A DNA stretch of 64,000 bases, taken from Candidatus Koribacter versatilis Ellin345 (GTDB lineage: Bacteria; Acidobacteriota; Terriglobia; Terriglobales; Acidobacteriaceae). Made by a program: the position numbers and the translations under genes. This document shows, in pieces, positions 1 through 9,165 of the stretch. Where the stretch lies: NCBI RefSeq assembly GCF_000014005.1, contig NC_008009.1, forward strand, positions 2,666,001 through 2,730,000. The letters are read 5' to 3'. Numbering within the stretch: position 1 is the stretch's first letter; each line of letters begins with the position of its first letter. Under the pieces are notes generated by a model. The model ran no database searches. It worked only from the letters and a program-made list of their open reading frames with translations, and was not told the DNA's origin.

Positions 1-1126
1 TCACCTCGTCTCTAATATCTGCTTCGAGCCGGGTGACTAGATCGTGCGCCTGCATCATGGTGAGGCGCTCGTCGAGCTCCACATGTTGTTCGACGTGGAG
101 CTTGCCGTCAATCTCCTGGATGGAAATGTCGTGCACGTACCAGTTGTTGCGGGTGGCGACACCGCGAATCCGGTCGAAGATGTTTTCTCCGCGCCCGGCG
201 CGAGGAATCGCGATCACGTCAACGTCGGCCTCGGGAAGCACCTGGCGCACGGCGGCGCGGGCCGCATCGGCGACCAGGCCGGAGCGTTGAAACGTAACTT
301 GCCGCGAAAGCCCGATGTTCAAGTCCACGAAGTAGTGGTTGCCAGCCTTGCGAATGCGTACGCGCTCGATTTCCAGCACGCCCTCAACCGCCGACACGTG
401 ATCGATGATCTTGGAGCGGACGCCAGCAGGAGCGGCATCGAGCAATGCGTCGACGGTCTGCCGCGCCAGTCGCCAGGAGACATAAACGACAATTCCCGCG
501 ACGCAAAGTGCAGCGAGGGGATCGGCCTTCATCAGCCATGTAGTGCCAGTGCGCTGCGCGTACGCCACTACCGCGAGGCCGAGGATTACGACGGAACTCG
601 ACCAGACGTCGGTGCTGAAGTGCAACGCGTCGGCCTCAAGCGCCTGGCTGTTGTACTTGTCAGCAATGCGCTTGAGTTTGCGCGACCGCCAGATATCTAC
701 GGCGATCGAGATGAACATCACCACAAACGCCCATATGCTCGGCTTGATCTCAATGTTTCCGTGGAAGAACAGCCGCTTTCCTGCCTCGTAAACGATCCAG
801 ACACATGTCAGCAGCAGTAGGCCCGTTTCGATGAAGGCCGAGAAGTTTTCCACCTTGCCGTGACCGAATTGATGATCGGCGTCGGCAGGTTTATCGCTCA
901 CCCGAATAGACATGAACGTGATGAAGGCGGCGATGAGATCGAGGCCGGAGTGGGCAGCTTCCGAAAGGATTCCCAAGCTGCCGGTGTACACGCCCACTAC
1001 CACTTTGAGGCCGGTAATGAAGATGGCGGCGAAGACGGAATTCAGCGCGACGGCGTGCTTATCGCGCCGCATTGCCTCGAGTTCGAGCTGCGTTGCATTG
1101 GGCACGAAGCTGCCGGCCTGGGCCAT
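1..1126 (-). CDS. Cation diffusion facilitator (CDF) metal exporter, 3' end off the window
   Basis: This is a proton-coupled inner-membrane exporter of divalent metal ions; the metal cannot be told from sequence. The reading frame is open from the ATG at 1126 to base 1, giving 375 codons and no stop, so the C-terminus lies outside. The N-terminal half (residues about 25-215) has six likely membrane segments and the CDF metal-site signatures: HSGLD (H59, D63) in the second segment, the H85/H89 pair in HQFGHG, and LHFSTD (H169, D173) in the fifth. After residue 215 come soluble ferredoxin-like (ZT-dimer) sequences, apparently two in a row, longer than a minimal CDF protein. It diverges from the foldase gene at 1220 across 93 bases. 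Confidence 0.93.
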   Translation of the reverse strand, partial: MAQAGSFVPNATQLELEAMRRDKHAVALNSVFAAIFITGLKVVVGVYTGSLGILSEAAHSGLDLIAAFITFMSIRVSDKPADADHQFGHGKVENFSAFIETGLLLLTCVWIVYEAGKRLFFHGNIEIKPSIWAFVVMFISIAVDIWRSRKLKRIADKYNSQALEADALHFSTDVWSSSVVILGLAVVAYAQRTGTTWLMKADPLAALCVAGIVVYVSWRLARQTVDALLDAAPAGVRSKIIDHVSAVEGVLEIERVRIRKAGNHYFVDLNIGLSRQVTFQRSGLVADAARAAVRQVLPEADVDVIAIPRAGRGENIFDRIRGVATRNNWYVHDISIQEIDGKLHVEQHVELDERLTMMQAHDLVTRLEADIRDEV

Positions 1127-1219
1127 ACTTCGATTATCGCCTGTGGGCAGCGGTGCGCCAATGAGGAAAGCGTGACCCTGTGCTACGATTTTTGCGAACG
1201 TTCCATCGGAGATCCTCAC

Positions 1220-2152
1220 GTGCCGCGCTTTCTGGTCTGCGCAATTCTCTTACTCGGTTCCCTGGAATCCATTGCGCAACAACGGGCCCAGGTAGAAAGC
1301 GCTCTCGATGGCGGCGTGGCGCCGGACGAATTCGTCATCCTGGTTACCGGGGCCTGTGAGACCAAGCCGGGTGATTTTGCGATACGAGACTGCGTCCGCG
1401 GGGTGACACGGGCGGAATTTGAGCAGATCATTTCCATTGCCGCGCCCAATGCCACTCCGCAGATACGCCAGAAGGTTGCCGAAGCGCTGGGCGAGATCAT
1501 CATCCTCTCGAACGAGGCCAAAAAGCGCGATCTGCCGAAAGATCCGGCGATCAAAGAGACGGTGAAGTTCAGCCAGCTGCAAGCGCTCCAGAACCTGCTC
1601 ATCTCGCAATCCATCAAGAAAGACGCCGACAACGTACCGCAAGCCGATGTCGAGGCGTATTACAACGCCCACATCGGCGACTACCAGAGCGGCGAGTTCC
1701 AGAAGATCATCGTGCCGGCGACTGTCTCCGACAATGTCGACGAGAGGACCAAGCTCGCCGCAGATTTGCAGAAGCGCTGTGTAGCTGGTGAAGATCCCGC
1801 AAAACTCCAGGCGGAGATTGATGACAAGGCAAAGCGTACGCCGACCAAGCTGGTGGAACTGAAGAACCAGCACCAGAACTTCTATCCCGTGGCGGAGCAT
1901 CCGATCTTCGACTTGAAGCCTGGCCAATGTTCTGCCGTCATTCCTGAGCAGCAGGACCTTGCGATTTACAAGGTGACGGCGATCAAGACCACGCCAATCG
2001 CGGACGTCAAAGATCAGATCGTGAAATCGCTGCAGACCTCGCGAATGAAGGACGAGATCGCGAAGATCAAAAGTCAGAACGTCGTCAGCCTGAACGGCAA
2101 GTACTTCACCGTTCCTGCAGCGCCCCAACAACCGGCCACACCAAAGAAATGA
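1220..2152 (+). CDS. Exported SurA/PrsA-like peptidyl-prolyl isomerase (foldase)
   Basis: Likely a periplasmic parvulin-type chaperone. The 310-residue product starts at a GTG at 1220, chosen because GGAGA lies 7 bases upstream and because the first 20 residues (VPRFLVCAILLLGSLESIAQ) form a signal peptide; the frame is open further upstream but there it is only the shadow of the CDF gene. A helix-rich segment after 'GVTRAEFEQII' (about residues 55-150) resembles SurA N-domains, which often read 'V(N/D)G..ITRAEFE'. The second half resembles a degenerate rotamase domain (PVAEHPIFDLKPGQCSAVI), with a Lys/Pro/Ala-rich tail. Its stop overlaps the next gene by ATGA, so the two are co-translated. 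Catalytic parvulin residues are not obvious; it may act only as a chaperone. Confidence 0.65.
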   Translation: MPRFLVCAILLLGSLESIAQQRAQVESALDGGVAPDEFVILVTGACETKPGDFAIRDCVRGVTRAEFEQIISIAAPNATPQIRQKVAEALGEIIILSNEAKKRDLPKDPAIKETVKFSQLQALQNLLISQSIKKDADNVPQADVEAYYNAHIGDYQSGEFQKIIVPATVSDNVDERTKLAADLQKRCVAGEDPAKLQAEIDDKAKRTPTKLVELKNQHQNFYPVAEHPIFDLKPGQCSAVIPEQQDLAIYKVTAIKTTPIADVKDQIVKSLQTSRMKDEIAKIKSQNVVSLNGKYFTVPAAPQQPATPKK

Positions 2153-3222
2153 GCACTCGACCGGCAGTGATCGTCACCGGAGTTGCAGGAAACCTCGGGC
2201 GACGCTTGCTGCTGCAGCTTGGCGACTTCGACGTGACCGGAGTGGATGTTCGCGCTCCGGAAGGCGCGTCTTTAGGCCGCTTCGAACAAATGGACCTGGG
2301 GACTGAATCCGCCTCCACTCAGCTCATTGATCTTCTCCGCGCGACCGGGGCCACTACGGTTGTGCATCTGGCGTTCATCGTGGATCCGCTACGCTCCGGG
2401 GTGCTCGACGAGCAGCACATGTGGCAAGTCAACGTGGCGGGCACGGCACGCGTGATGGAGGCCATCAGCGTGGTGAACCGCTACGGTGGCGCGGTGTCGA
2501 AGTTCATCTATCCCAGCAGCGTTGCCGTTTATGGGCCGGAGACTGACGACCTCGTTGACGAGAACAGTCCGCTGAAGGCGCGGAGCCTGCCGTATGCACT
2601 CCACAAGCAGGAATGTGAGGAGGTCGTGCGTTACCGCCAGGAGTGGATGACCGGCTGTCGCACGTACATGTTGCGGCCGCACATCTTCGCAGGCGCAACC
2701 GTCGAGAACTACATGATCGGCACGCTGCGCGGCACGTTCTTCGGCAACGGCAAACGCGCTGCCCGCATGAAGGACGAAGGCAAGCGGCTCCCAGCATTAT
2801 TGCCGTGGGGCAAGCAGTATCTCGAGAAGAAGATTCAATTCGCGCACGTGGACGACGTCGCGCGCCTCATCGCCCACCTGCTGCGAAGGCCTCCGGATAA
2901 CGATCCGCAATTGACGGTGTTGAATGTCGCCGGACGCGGAGAGCCGCTCACGATTCAACAGTGCACGCAGATTGCCGGCACGAAAATCCGTCGCGTCCCG
3001 AGCCAGCGCATTGCTCGCATCATTGCGCAGAAGATGTGGGATTGGGGCATCTCGGGCGCCCCGCCGGAGGCGCTGCCCTACATGATGGGCTCGTACACGA
3101 TGAACACCTCGCGCCTGAAGGCTTTCCTCGGCGCCGAGTACGAGAACGTGATCCAGTTCACCGTGGAAGGCGCGCTACGCGACAGCGTGCAGGCAAACGC
3201 CGAATCCGCATCCGCGAGCTAG
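2149..3222 (+). CDS. NAD-dependent epimerase/dehydratase (extended SDR)
   Basis: An extended short-chain dehydrogenase acting on a sugar nucleotide or similar substrate; the exact reaction is unknown. The 357-residue product carries the nucleotide-binding glycine motif TGVAGNLG at residues 10-17, the acidic residue for NAD ribose after 'VTGVDVRAP', the PSSVAVYG strand at 122-129 and the catalytic Y149-x3-K153 pair (YALHK). The ATG overlaps the stop of the foldase gene by four bases. It converges with ubiE, and the two stop codons abut with no spacer and no visible terminator hairpin. Confidence 0.88.
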   Translation: MSTRPAVIVTGVAGNLGRRLLLQLGDFDVTGVDVRAPEGASLGRFEQMDLGTESASTQLIDLLRATGATTVVHLAFIVDPLRSGVLDEQHMWQVNVAGTARVMEAISVVNRYGGAVSKFIYPSSVAVYGPETDDLVDENSPLKARSLPYALHKQECEEVVRYRQEWMTGCRTYMLRPHIFAGATVENYMIGTLRGTFFGNGKRAARMKDEGKRLPALLPWGKQYLEKKIQFAHVDDVARLIAHLLRRPPDNDPQLTVLNVAGRGEPLTIQQCTQIAGTKIRRVPSQRIARIIAQKMWDWGISGAPPEALPYMMGSYTMNTSRLKAFLGAEYENVIQFTVEGALRDSVQANAESASAS

Positions 3223-3975
3223 CTACTTCTTCCCTCGCCACAGACCGGCGATACCGAACGTATAACGCGTCCAACTCACCTCGCGGAAGCCCACAGCCTT
3301 CATGCGCTCCAGCATCTCTTCCGGCTCGGGAAAGCGTTCCACCGATGCCGGCAGATACGCGTACGGGCCTTTGACGCCCGAGATCATGGTGCCGATCTTC
3401 GGCAGAATATTCTTGAAGTAGAACCGATAGAGATGGCCGAAGGCGCCTTTCGGCTCGCTGAAGTCGAGAATCCCGATTTCACCATTGGGCCGCAGCACGC
3501 GGTAGATCTCGCGCAGTCCAGCGTTATAGTTCGCGAGATTGCGAAAACCGAACGCACTGGTGACGAGATCGAACGACTCATCTGCGAAGGGCATGTGCAG
3601 GGCGTCGGCCTCGACCCACTCGATCGGCTTCCCTGCTCCCTTCACGCGCGCACGCTCCAGCATCGCCGGCGAAAAATCCGCGCCGGTCATCTTCGGCTTC
3701 TGCGCGCTGGCGTGACGGTAAAGCGCAAACGTCATGTCGCCCGTACCGCAGCACAGGTCAAGCACGCTCGCCTGCGAACTCCGCAAAATGTGCTCGAAGA
3801 TGCGCGCGGTGCGGTTCCACCACATGCGGTCCACGTTCATGGAAAGCACGTGGTTAAGCAGATCGTATCGAGGTGCGATCGACGAAAACATGTCGCGCAC
3901 CTGCGCCGCGGCTTGCTGTTCGTCGTGCGCGCCCTCTGGGGCTGCGCCAATCACGGGTTGTTTGGCTTCGGTCAT
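3223..3975 (-). CDS. ubiE: Demethylmenaquinone / ubiquinone methyltransferase UbiE (MenG)
   Basis: C-methyltransferase of quinone synthesis, using SAM; in this lineage the expected substrate is demethylmenaquinone. The 250-residue length is typical. The UbiE signature VRDMFSSIAPRYDLLN is near residue 27, the SAM loop LDLCCGTGDM near 72, and the second family signature with FGFRNL and REIYRVLRPNG follows. The start ATG overlaps the aroB stop (ATGA), placing it second in an aroB-ubiE operon and linking chorismate supply to menaquinone completion. Quinone pool supply also matters for the formate dehydrogenase in this window. Confidence 0.95.
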   Translation of the reverse strand: MTEAKQPVIGAAPEGAHDEQQAAAQVRDMFSSIAPRYDLLNHVLSMNVDRMWWNRTARIFEHILRSSQASVLDLCCGTGDMTFALYRHASAQKPKMTGADFSPAMLERARVKGAGKPIEWVEADALHMPFADESFDLVTSAFGFRNLANYNAGLREIYRVLRPNGEIGILDFSEPKGAFGHLYRFYFKNILPKIGTMISGVKGPYAYLPASVERFPEPEEMLERMKAVGFREVSWTRYTFGIAGLWRGKK

Positions 3976-5072
3976 CCGACAAACGACAGGTACTTCAGTT
4001 CTTCGATGGCCTGCACCACGGCACGGTCGGTGACGTCGATAGCGACTTCGACCTTTCCGATCTCGCGCGGCAGGATGAAATGCGTGACTCCGTGCACCGT
4101 CTTCTTATCGCCCTTCACGCGATTGGCGGTTTTCTTCGCGTTCACTTCAATCTTCGGCAGCGGAGCGTACGCCAGGCACAAAGAAATGATGCGTTGTGCG
4201 GTCGCCGAATCAGTTCGTTGAAGGCCGGCGGCGATCATGGTGACCGCGATCATCCCCCACGCAACAGCCTCGCCGTGCAGGAAATACTTATAGGCCGTCT
4301 CCGCTTCGAGCGCGTGCCCGATGGTATGACCAAAATTCAAAATGCGGCGCTCACCACTCTCATGCTCGTCAGCGCCCACCACATCGGCCTTCACGCGAAC
4401 GCTCTCGGTGATCAGCCACTCGATCAACCCAGGGTCGCGCTCCACAATGCGCTGGCGGTCGCGTTCCATCCGGTCGAACAAATCCGGACGACGAATCACG
4501 CCACACTTCAACGACTCGTACAATCCCGAACGAAATTCGCGTTCCGGTAGCGTGCTGAAAACGCCGGGATCGGCCAGCACCAGCCAGGGCTGGTAGAACG
4601 TGCCAACGAGGTTCTTCCCCGCCTTCAAATTCACACCGGTCTTGCCGCCGATGGATGAATCCACCTGGGCCAGGAACGTCGTCGGCATCTGGATAACGGG
4701 AATGCCGCGCATGAAGACCGACGCGACAAAGCCTGCGACGTCTCCCACCACTCCGCCACCCAGCGCGCAAATGATGGATTGACGGTCAGCGCCCTTCGCC
4801 ATCATCTTCAACGCCAGGTCCTCTACCGACGCCATGTTCTTGGCGCGCTCGCCATCTTCCATCTCGAGGAAGATGACTTCGAAACCCTCGGCAGTGAGAG
4901 CGTCCGTAACGATTCCGGCCCAATGTTTCCGCACCGGCGCCGAGGTGATTACAAATGCACGCTTCGCTTTGGGCAGCACGACGCGGATGTGCTTGCCAGC
5001 GTCACGCAGGATCTCGTGGCCGATGAGCACGTCGTAGGTGCGGCTCGATGTTGTGACCGGAACGCGGTTCAA
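3972..5072 (-). CDS. aroB: 3-dehydroquinate synthase AroB
   Basis: Second step of the shikimate pathway: converts DAHP to 3-dehydroquinate with NAD and a divalent metal. Counting from the TTG at 5072 (366 residues), GGGVVGD lies at 105-111, the substrate and NAD region PTTFLAQVDSSIGGKTGVN at 130-148, and the metal ligands in GHTIGHALEAE and HGEAVAWGM. The start is uncertain: the frame is open to 5204, with an ATG at 5144, but homologues normally begin just before the 'YDVLIG' strand, which favours 5072; no candidate has a strong ribosome binding site. First gene of the aroB-ubiE operon and divergent from nadB. Confidence 0.93.
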   Translation of the reverse strand: MNRVPVTTSSRTYDVLIGHEILRDAGKHIRVVLPKAKRAFVITSAPVRKHWAGIVTDALTAEGFEVIFLEMEDGERAKNMASVEDLALKMMAKGADRQSIICALGGGVVGDVAGFVASVFMRGIPVIQMPTTFLAQVDSSIGGKTGVNLKAGKNLVGTFYQPWLVLADPGVFSTLPEREFRSGLYESLKCGVIRRPDLFDRMERDRQRIVERDPGLIEWLITESVRVKADVVGADEHESGERRILNFGHTIGHALEAETAYKYFLHGEAVAWGMIAVTMIAAGLQRTDSATAQRIISLCLAYAPLPKIEVNAKKTANRVKGDKKTVHGVTHFILPREIGKVEVAIDVTDRAVVQAIEELKYLSFVG

Positions 5073-5172
5073 TCTGGTTCTTTTCTTTCGCTGGAGTTGA
5101 GAATTGCGCCAAGACTCGCGACGGATCTCATACCCTTTTCGCATGGTAACATTTGCTTTACATCGTTCGCAG

Positions 5173-6741
5173 ATGAAGCAGATTCCCTCCCAGGCAGATT
5201 TCATCGTGATCGGCGCCGGCGTCGCCGGTTTACGCGCCTCGATCGAACTCGCCGCTCACGGCTCCGTCCTTTGTCTCGCCAAGCGCGAGGTCGCCGAATC
5301 CAACACCCAATATGCGCAAGGCGGCATTGCAGTAGCCCTCAGCGATGAAGACGAGATCGGCCTTCACCTGCAAGACACCATCAACGCAGGCGACGGCCTG
5401 GTCAACGCCGAAGCCGCACGCGTGCTGGTGGAAGAAGGTCCTCCGCGGATCGAAGAGTTGATCGAGTGGGGTACGCAGTTCGACCGCCATGGCACTAAGC
5501 TTTCTTTCACGCGTGAAGGCGCACACAGCCGTAACCGCGTGCTGCACGCTCACGGCGACTCCACCGGGCAGGAGATCGGCCGCGCGCTGTACGCCAAGGC
5601 CTCGACCATCCCGCAAATCCAGTTTCTCGAGTTTGAATTCACCACGGAGTTGATCGTCGAACACGGGCGCGTATGCGGAATCCGAGTGCTTGATGCCGAG
5701 AACCGCGCGCGTTCCATCCGCGCCTCTGGCGTAGTTCTCGCAACCGGTGGCCTCGGGCAGGTTTATAGCGACACCACGAATCCCACCGTCGCGACCGGTG
5801 ATGGCGTTGCGATGGCGTATCGCGCCGGCGCTGAAATCAGCGACATGGAGTTCGTGCAGTTCCATCCCACGGCGCTGTACATCAAAGGCGCGCCACGCTT
5901 CCTCCTTTCGGAAGCCCTACGCGGCGAGGGTGCATACCTGCGCAACATGGCGCTGCACCGCTTCATGCCGAAATATCACGAACTGGCAGAGCTTGCGCCG
6001 CGTGATGTCGTAGCCCGCGCCATCGCGCATGAAATCGAATTAGCTGGTTCAGCTGAGGCCGTCGTCTATCTCGATCTCACGCATCTTCCGGCCGATCGCA
6101 CGCGCAGCCGTTTCCCGCGGATTTACAAGACCTGCCTCGAGTACAACATCGACATCGCCACCGACCTGATTCCGATTCGTCCGGCGGCGCATTACGCAAT
6201 GGGCGGTGTAAAGACTGACCTCGATGGCCGCACCACTTTGCCGGGGCTTTATGCGGCAGGCGAGTGCGCGTGCACCGGGGTCCACGGCGCAAATCGCCTG
6301 GCAAGCAATTCCCTGCTTGAAGGTTTGGTTTACGGCGCGCGGGCCGCACGAACGCTGGCCATGGCGTTTGCAAAGCTGGAAACTGGCGCAGCGGAGACGT
6401 CCGTCCAGGTCAACGACACTCCCGGCGCTAACGAGCAAGCTGAGGCCGTGCTTCGCAAAGTACAGGCCGCGATGTGGCGCGATGTCGGCGTCGTTCGCGA
6501 GGGCCAGCGACTTCGCGCTGTAATCGCCGAATTGGAAGCGCTGCGCAGCGAAATTCCCGCGTTTGCTTCACGTCGGGCATGGGAAGCCGCGAACGTGCTC
6601 GATACCGGCTTGCTCATCGCCCGCTCAGCGCTGGCGCGCGAAGAGAGTCGTGGCGCGCACTACCGCACCGATTTCCCGGATCATCGCGATGAATTTCTGA
6701 AGCACTCCGTCGTGCGCGGCGACGCCATCGTCTTCGAGTAG
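5173..6741 (+). CDS. nadB: L-aspartate oxidase NadB
   Basis: FAD enzyme that oxidises L-aspartate to iminoaspartate, first step of NAD synthesis. The 522-residue protein has the FAD-binding GAGVAGL at residues 14-20, the SNTQYAQGGIAVAL stretch, the substrate-loop EGAHSRNRVLHAHGDSTG, the catalytic 'LRGEGAYLRN' Arg and the second FAD motif GLYAAGECACTGVHGANRLA. The ATG at 5173 is chosen because homologues begin close to the FAD strand; the frame stays open back to 5104 over the aroB leader. The partner nadA is not in this window. Its stop abuts the stop of the convergent zinc-ribbon gene. Confidence 0.96.
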   Translation: MKQIPSQADFIVIGAGVAGLRASIELAAHGSVLCLAKREVAESNTQYAQGGIAVALSDEDEIGLHLQDTINAGDGLVNAEAARVLVEEGPPRIEELIEWGTQFDRHGTKLSFTREGAHSRNRVLHAHGDSTGQEIGRALYAKASTIPQIQFLEFEFTTELIVEHGRVCGIRVLDAENRARSIRASGVVLATGGLGQVYSDTTNPTVATGDGVAMAYRAGAEISDMEFVQFHPTALYIKGAPRFLLSEALRGEGAYLRNMALHRFMPKYHELAELAPRDVVARAIAHEIELAGSAEAVVYLDLTHLPADRTRSRFPRIYKTCLEYNIDIATDLIPIRPAAHYAMGGVKTDLDGRTTLPGLYAAGECACTGVHGANRLASNSLLEGLVYGARAARTLAMAFAKLETGAAETSVQVNDTPGANEQAEAVLRKVQAAMWRDVGVVREGQRLRAVIAELEALRSEIPAFASRRAWEAANVLDTGLLIARSALAREESRGAHYRTDFPDHRDEFLKHSVVRGDAIVFE

Positions 6742-7392
6742 CTAGTCGCGGACCACGCCGTCATCTTCCCATTCGTGGCCGCAATCATCGCAAGTCCAGC
6801 AATATTTCGAAGTGCCCGTCTCTTTGTCGCCGGTTGAACTGGCGTCAACCTCTTCGAAAATTACGCCATCCGATTTGCACTTCGGGCAACGGATATCGGC
6901 ATCGGGAACCGGCTCGGTGCTCTCAGAACCGTAGCCGGGAATCGCAGCCTTCAGCAGTCGATAGGTTCGGTCGGCAGCAGCGCGCCAAACTCGCATCACC
7001 AATCCGCCTTCGAAACCAGACTGCAATTGCTTGGGATCGCGGACCTTCTCTTCGCCGAGGAAGCATTCGATCTGCGCTTCGTCCAATACATGCTTGATCC
7101 GCAGCAGTTGCTCCATGCTCTCGACCCACTCGACGATGATCAGTTCGTCGTCTTCCGGCACAAAGCCATCGTCGGATGGAGGCAGAGCTTCCAGTTCCTC
7201 GTCGCTCGGAGGCGCTGTGAGGTTCAACTCGATCGGCAGTTTGCGGCTTTTGATTTCATAACTCAGGCGTTCACAGGCCACATCGGTCAGGTTGTAGGCT
7301 TCCGCGGCGACACTCTCGAGTTCGTCGTCGTGCATTTCGCGATAGAGTTGCGAAAGACGATTGAATTCTCGTTGTACATCGGCAGGCTGCAT
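6742..7392 (-). CDS. Cytosolic zinc-ribbon protein with DUF2007-like middle
   Basis: Unknown function. The 216-residue product starts at ATG 7392; the same frame is open further upstream but only as a shadow of nuoB. The N-terminal third is helical and acidic (LSQLYREMHDDELESVAAEA). The middle, around 'VEWVESMEQLLRIKHVLDEA', resembles DUF2007 putative signal-transducing domains. The C-terminus is a four-cysteine zinc ribbon (CPKC near residue 173 and CWTCDDC near 203), followed by an acidic tail. Similar proteins are common as uncharacterised genes in Acidobacteriota. It lies downstream of nuoB but a terminator separates them. Confidence 0.75.
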   Translation of the reverse strand: MQPADVQREFNRLSQLYREMHDDELESVAAEAYNLTDVACERLSYEIKSRKLPIELNLTAPPSDEELEALPPSDDGFVPEDDELIIVEWVESMEQLLRIKHVLDEAQIECFLGEEKVRDPKQLQSGFEGGLVMRVWRAAADRTYRLLKAAIPGYGSESTEPVPDADIRCPKCKSDGVIFEEVDASSTGDKETGTSKYCWTCDDCGHEWEDDGVVRD

Positions 7393-7427
7393 GGTTCCGC
7401 ATGATACCCGAGACGTTTTCCCGCGGC

Positions 7428-7454
7428 AAAAACAAAACCCGCCACTCGGGCGGG
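7428..7454 (-). terminator. Intrinsic terminator of nuoB
   Basis: On the minus strand the sequence reads CCCGCCCGAGTGGCGGGTTTT: a 6-bp GC stem with a short loop and then a T-rich tract (TTTTGTTTTTG). It lies 22 bases beyond the nuoB stop. Confidence 0.85.
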
Positions 7455-7475
7455 TCTGAGCAAACTTCGAAAAAC

Positions 7476-8051
7476 TTACGGCGTAACTGGTTCCAAATTC
7501 AGTGCGCGCCGGAACGATCCACGCTCGGCTTGAATCTTTTCCTGCAGCAGCGTGATCGCGTAGATCAACTGCTCCGGACGCGGCGGGCATCCCGGCACAT
7601 AAATATCCACCGGAATGTACTGGTTCACGCCCTGCACCAGCGCGTAGTTGTTGAACACGCCGCCGGAGGTCGCGCAGGCGCCCATCGAAATCACCCACTT
7701 GGGCTCGGGCATCTGGAGGTAGAGGTGGCGAATGACCGGCGCCATCTTCTGCGAGACGCGGCCGGCGATGATCATCAAGTCGCTCTGTCGCGGCGACGGC
7801 CGAAAGACCTCGGCGCCAAAGCGCGCAATGTCAAAGCGGCTGGCGCCCATCGACATCATCTCGATAGCGCAGCAGGCCAGGCCGAAAGTCATTGGCCAGA
7901 TCGAATTCTTGCGGATCCAGTTCACCGCATTGTCGAGGGTCGTCAGAACGATGCCCTCTTCCGGCTGCTCGCCAAAGGTCGCGCGGCGGAGTTGCTCGAA
8001 GCTCTGATCCGAGCCAACCAGGTTATCGAAACGTTCGCTGGGGTTCGTCAT
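7476..8051 (-). CDS. nuoB: NADH-quinone oxidoreductase subunit B (NuoB)
   Basis: Peripheral-arm subunit of respiratory complex I that holds iron-sulfur cluster N2, the last carrier before quinone. The 191-residue protein starts at ATG 8051. The four cluster ligands are visible: tandem C60-C61 in [11 protein letters not shown]126 in GACATSGG and C155 in VPGCPPRPE. No other nuo gene is nearby, so this is an isolated nuoB, probably in addition to one in a full nuo operon, or part of a scattered complex I set. It is transcribed alone, with a terminator after it and an intergenic repeat upstream. Confidence 0.95.
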   Translation of the reverse strand: MTNPSERFDNLVGSDQSFEQLRRATFGEQPEEGIVLTTLDNAVNWIRKNSIWPMTFGLACCAIEMMSMGASRFDIARFGAEVFRPSPRQSDLMIIAGRVSQKMAPVIRHLYLQMPEPKWVISMGACATSGGVFNNYALVQGVNQYIPVDIYVPGCPPRPEQLIYAITLLQEKIQAERGSFRRALNLEPVTP

Positions 8052-8139
8052 ACAGGTTCCATTATACCGATACCTATTGGATGAAGCGCGCGGGTCCGCG
8101 GGTGCATAGTTGCTCAACTTGGCCCCGGCCCTCGCCCCT

Positions 8140-8187
8140 GTCATCCTGAGCGAAGCGTGCGCAGCACGCGCCGTCGAAGGCCCCCTG
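8140..8187. repeat. Interspersed hairpin repeat of the 'CATCCTGAGCGAAGCG' type
   Basis: A short intergenic unit reading TCATCCTGAGCGAAGCG, then the hairpin GCGTGC-gca-GCACGC, then CGTCGAAGGCC. The hairpin arms are at 8155-8160 and 8164-8169. Sequences of this form are, from memory, widespread between genes in Acidobacteriota and other soil phyla; only one copy is seen in this window. Its role is unknown. Confidence 0.5.
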
Positions 8188-8204
8188 TCCCTCCCGTCAG
8201 CCGA

Positions 8205-9065
8205 TTACCGCGCCAACGCTTCCAGGTCAGCAAATTCCTGCTGCGTCAGAACCAAATCCTGGGCCTTGAGGTTCTCTTCCAGGTGCTCGATTGAGGAGGT
8301 GCCCGGGATCGGCAGCATCACCGGCGAGCGATGCAGCAGCCATGCCAGCGAAATCTGCGCGACGGTCGCATTGTGCTGCTTTGCCGCCTGATCCAGCTTG
8401 CCCCCAGCCTTTGCCAGTTTGCCCGCTGCGACTGGGAACCACGGAATAAATCCGAGATTGTGCTTCTCACAGTAGTCGAGCACGTCTTCGCTCTTACGAT
8501 TGGCCAGGTTGTACTCGTTCTGCACCGAGACGATTGGCATCACCTTGCGCGCCTGCTCGATTTCCTTGACGGAGACCTCACTCAGTCCGACGTGCCGAAT
8601 CTTTCCCTGCTCCTGCAGTTTCTTGATCGCGCTCAGCGAATCTTCGACGGGAAACTTCGGATCAATGCGATGGAGTTGCCAAAGGTCGAGCCGCTCGACT
8701 TTCAGGTTGCGCAAGCTCAGTTCAACCTGCTGCACGAGGTACTCCGGCTTTCCGAGTTCATGCCACTTGTTTGGCCCAGTGCGCAGGAAGCCCGCTTTGG
8801 TCGCGACGACGACACCCTTCTTGTAAGGCGCCAGCGCTTCGCCGATCAGACGTTCGCTGACTTGTGGGCCGTAGGAATCGGCGGTGTCTATAAAGTTCAC
8901 GCCGAGTTCGACGGCCTTACGTAGCACTTCTTTCGCTTTTTCTCGGTCGGGTGGCTCGCCCCAAATGCCGTTCCCCGTGATGCGCATGGCGCCAAAGCCA
9001 AGCCGGTTGATCTCTAAATCACCGCCGAGGCGGAAGGTCTTGCTCACTTGCGTCGCCGTTGCCAT
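8205..9065 (-). CDS. Aldo/keto reductase
   Basis: NADPH-dependent (beta/alpha)8-barrel oxidoreductase acting on aldehydes or ketones; substrate unknown. The 286-residue protein has the AKR catalytic tetrad: Asp in FIDTADSYG (about residue 60) with its Tyr four residues on, Lys in VVATKAG (about 90) and His in LWQLHRID (about 131). The NADPH-binding C-terminus has the IPGTSSIEHLEENL motif. It stands alone, divergent from the GNAT gene at 9166. Confidence 0.93.
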   Translation of the reverse strand: MATATQVSKTFRLGGDLEINRLGFGAMRITGNGIWGEPPDREKAKEVLRKAVELGVNFIDTADSYGPQVSERLIGEALAPYKKGVVVATKAGFLRTGPNKWHELGKPEYLVQQVELSLRNLKVERLDLWQLHRIDPKFPVEDSLSAIKKLQEQGKIRHVGLSEVSVKEIEQARKVMPIVSVQNEYNLANRKSEDVLDYCEKHNLGFIPWFPVAAGKLAKAGGKLDQAAKQHNATVAQISLAWLLHRSPVMLPIPGTSSIEHLEENLKAQDLVLTQQEFADLEALAR

Positions 9066-9165
9066 GAATCCTCGCTTTCGTCCTAATGGGATTCAATCGC
9101 GTCGGAAAACGATTCACGCCAACCGAAGTTTTCGAAGTTGAATCTTCGTCAGAGAAGGACTCATC

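Noticed and set aside
44-820. 258-codon plus-strand open frame at the left edge
   Set aside because: It lies opposite the CDF exporter, whose frame on the minus strand has clear family motifs.
860-1219. N-terminal extension of the foldase gene
   Set aside because: This part is antisense to the CDF gene; the GTG at 1220 has a ribosome binding site and a signal peptide follows.
7393-7698. Extension of the zinc-ribbon protein upstream of 7392
   Set aside because: It overlaps nuoB in another frame and runs through the nuoB terminator; ATG 7392 fits.
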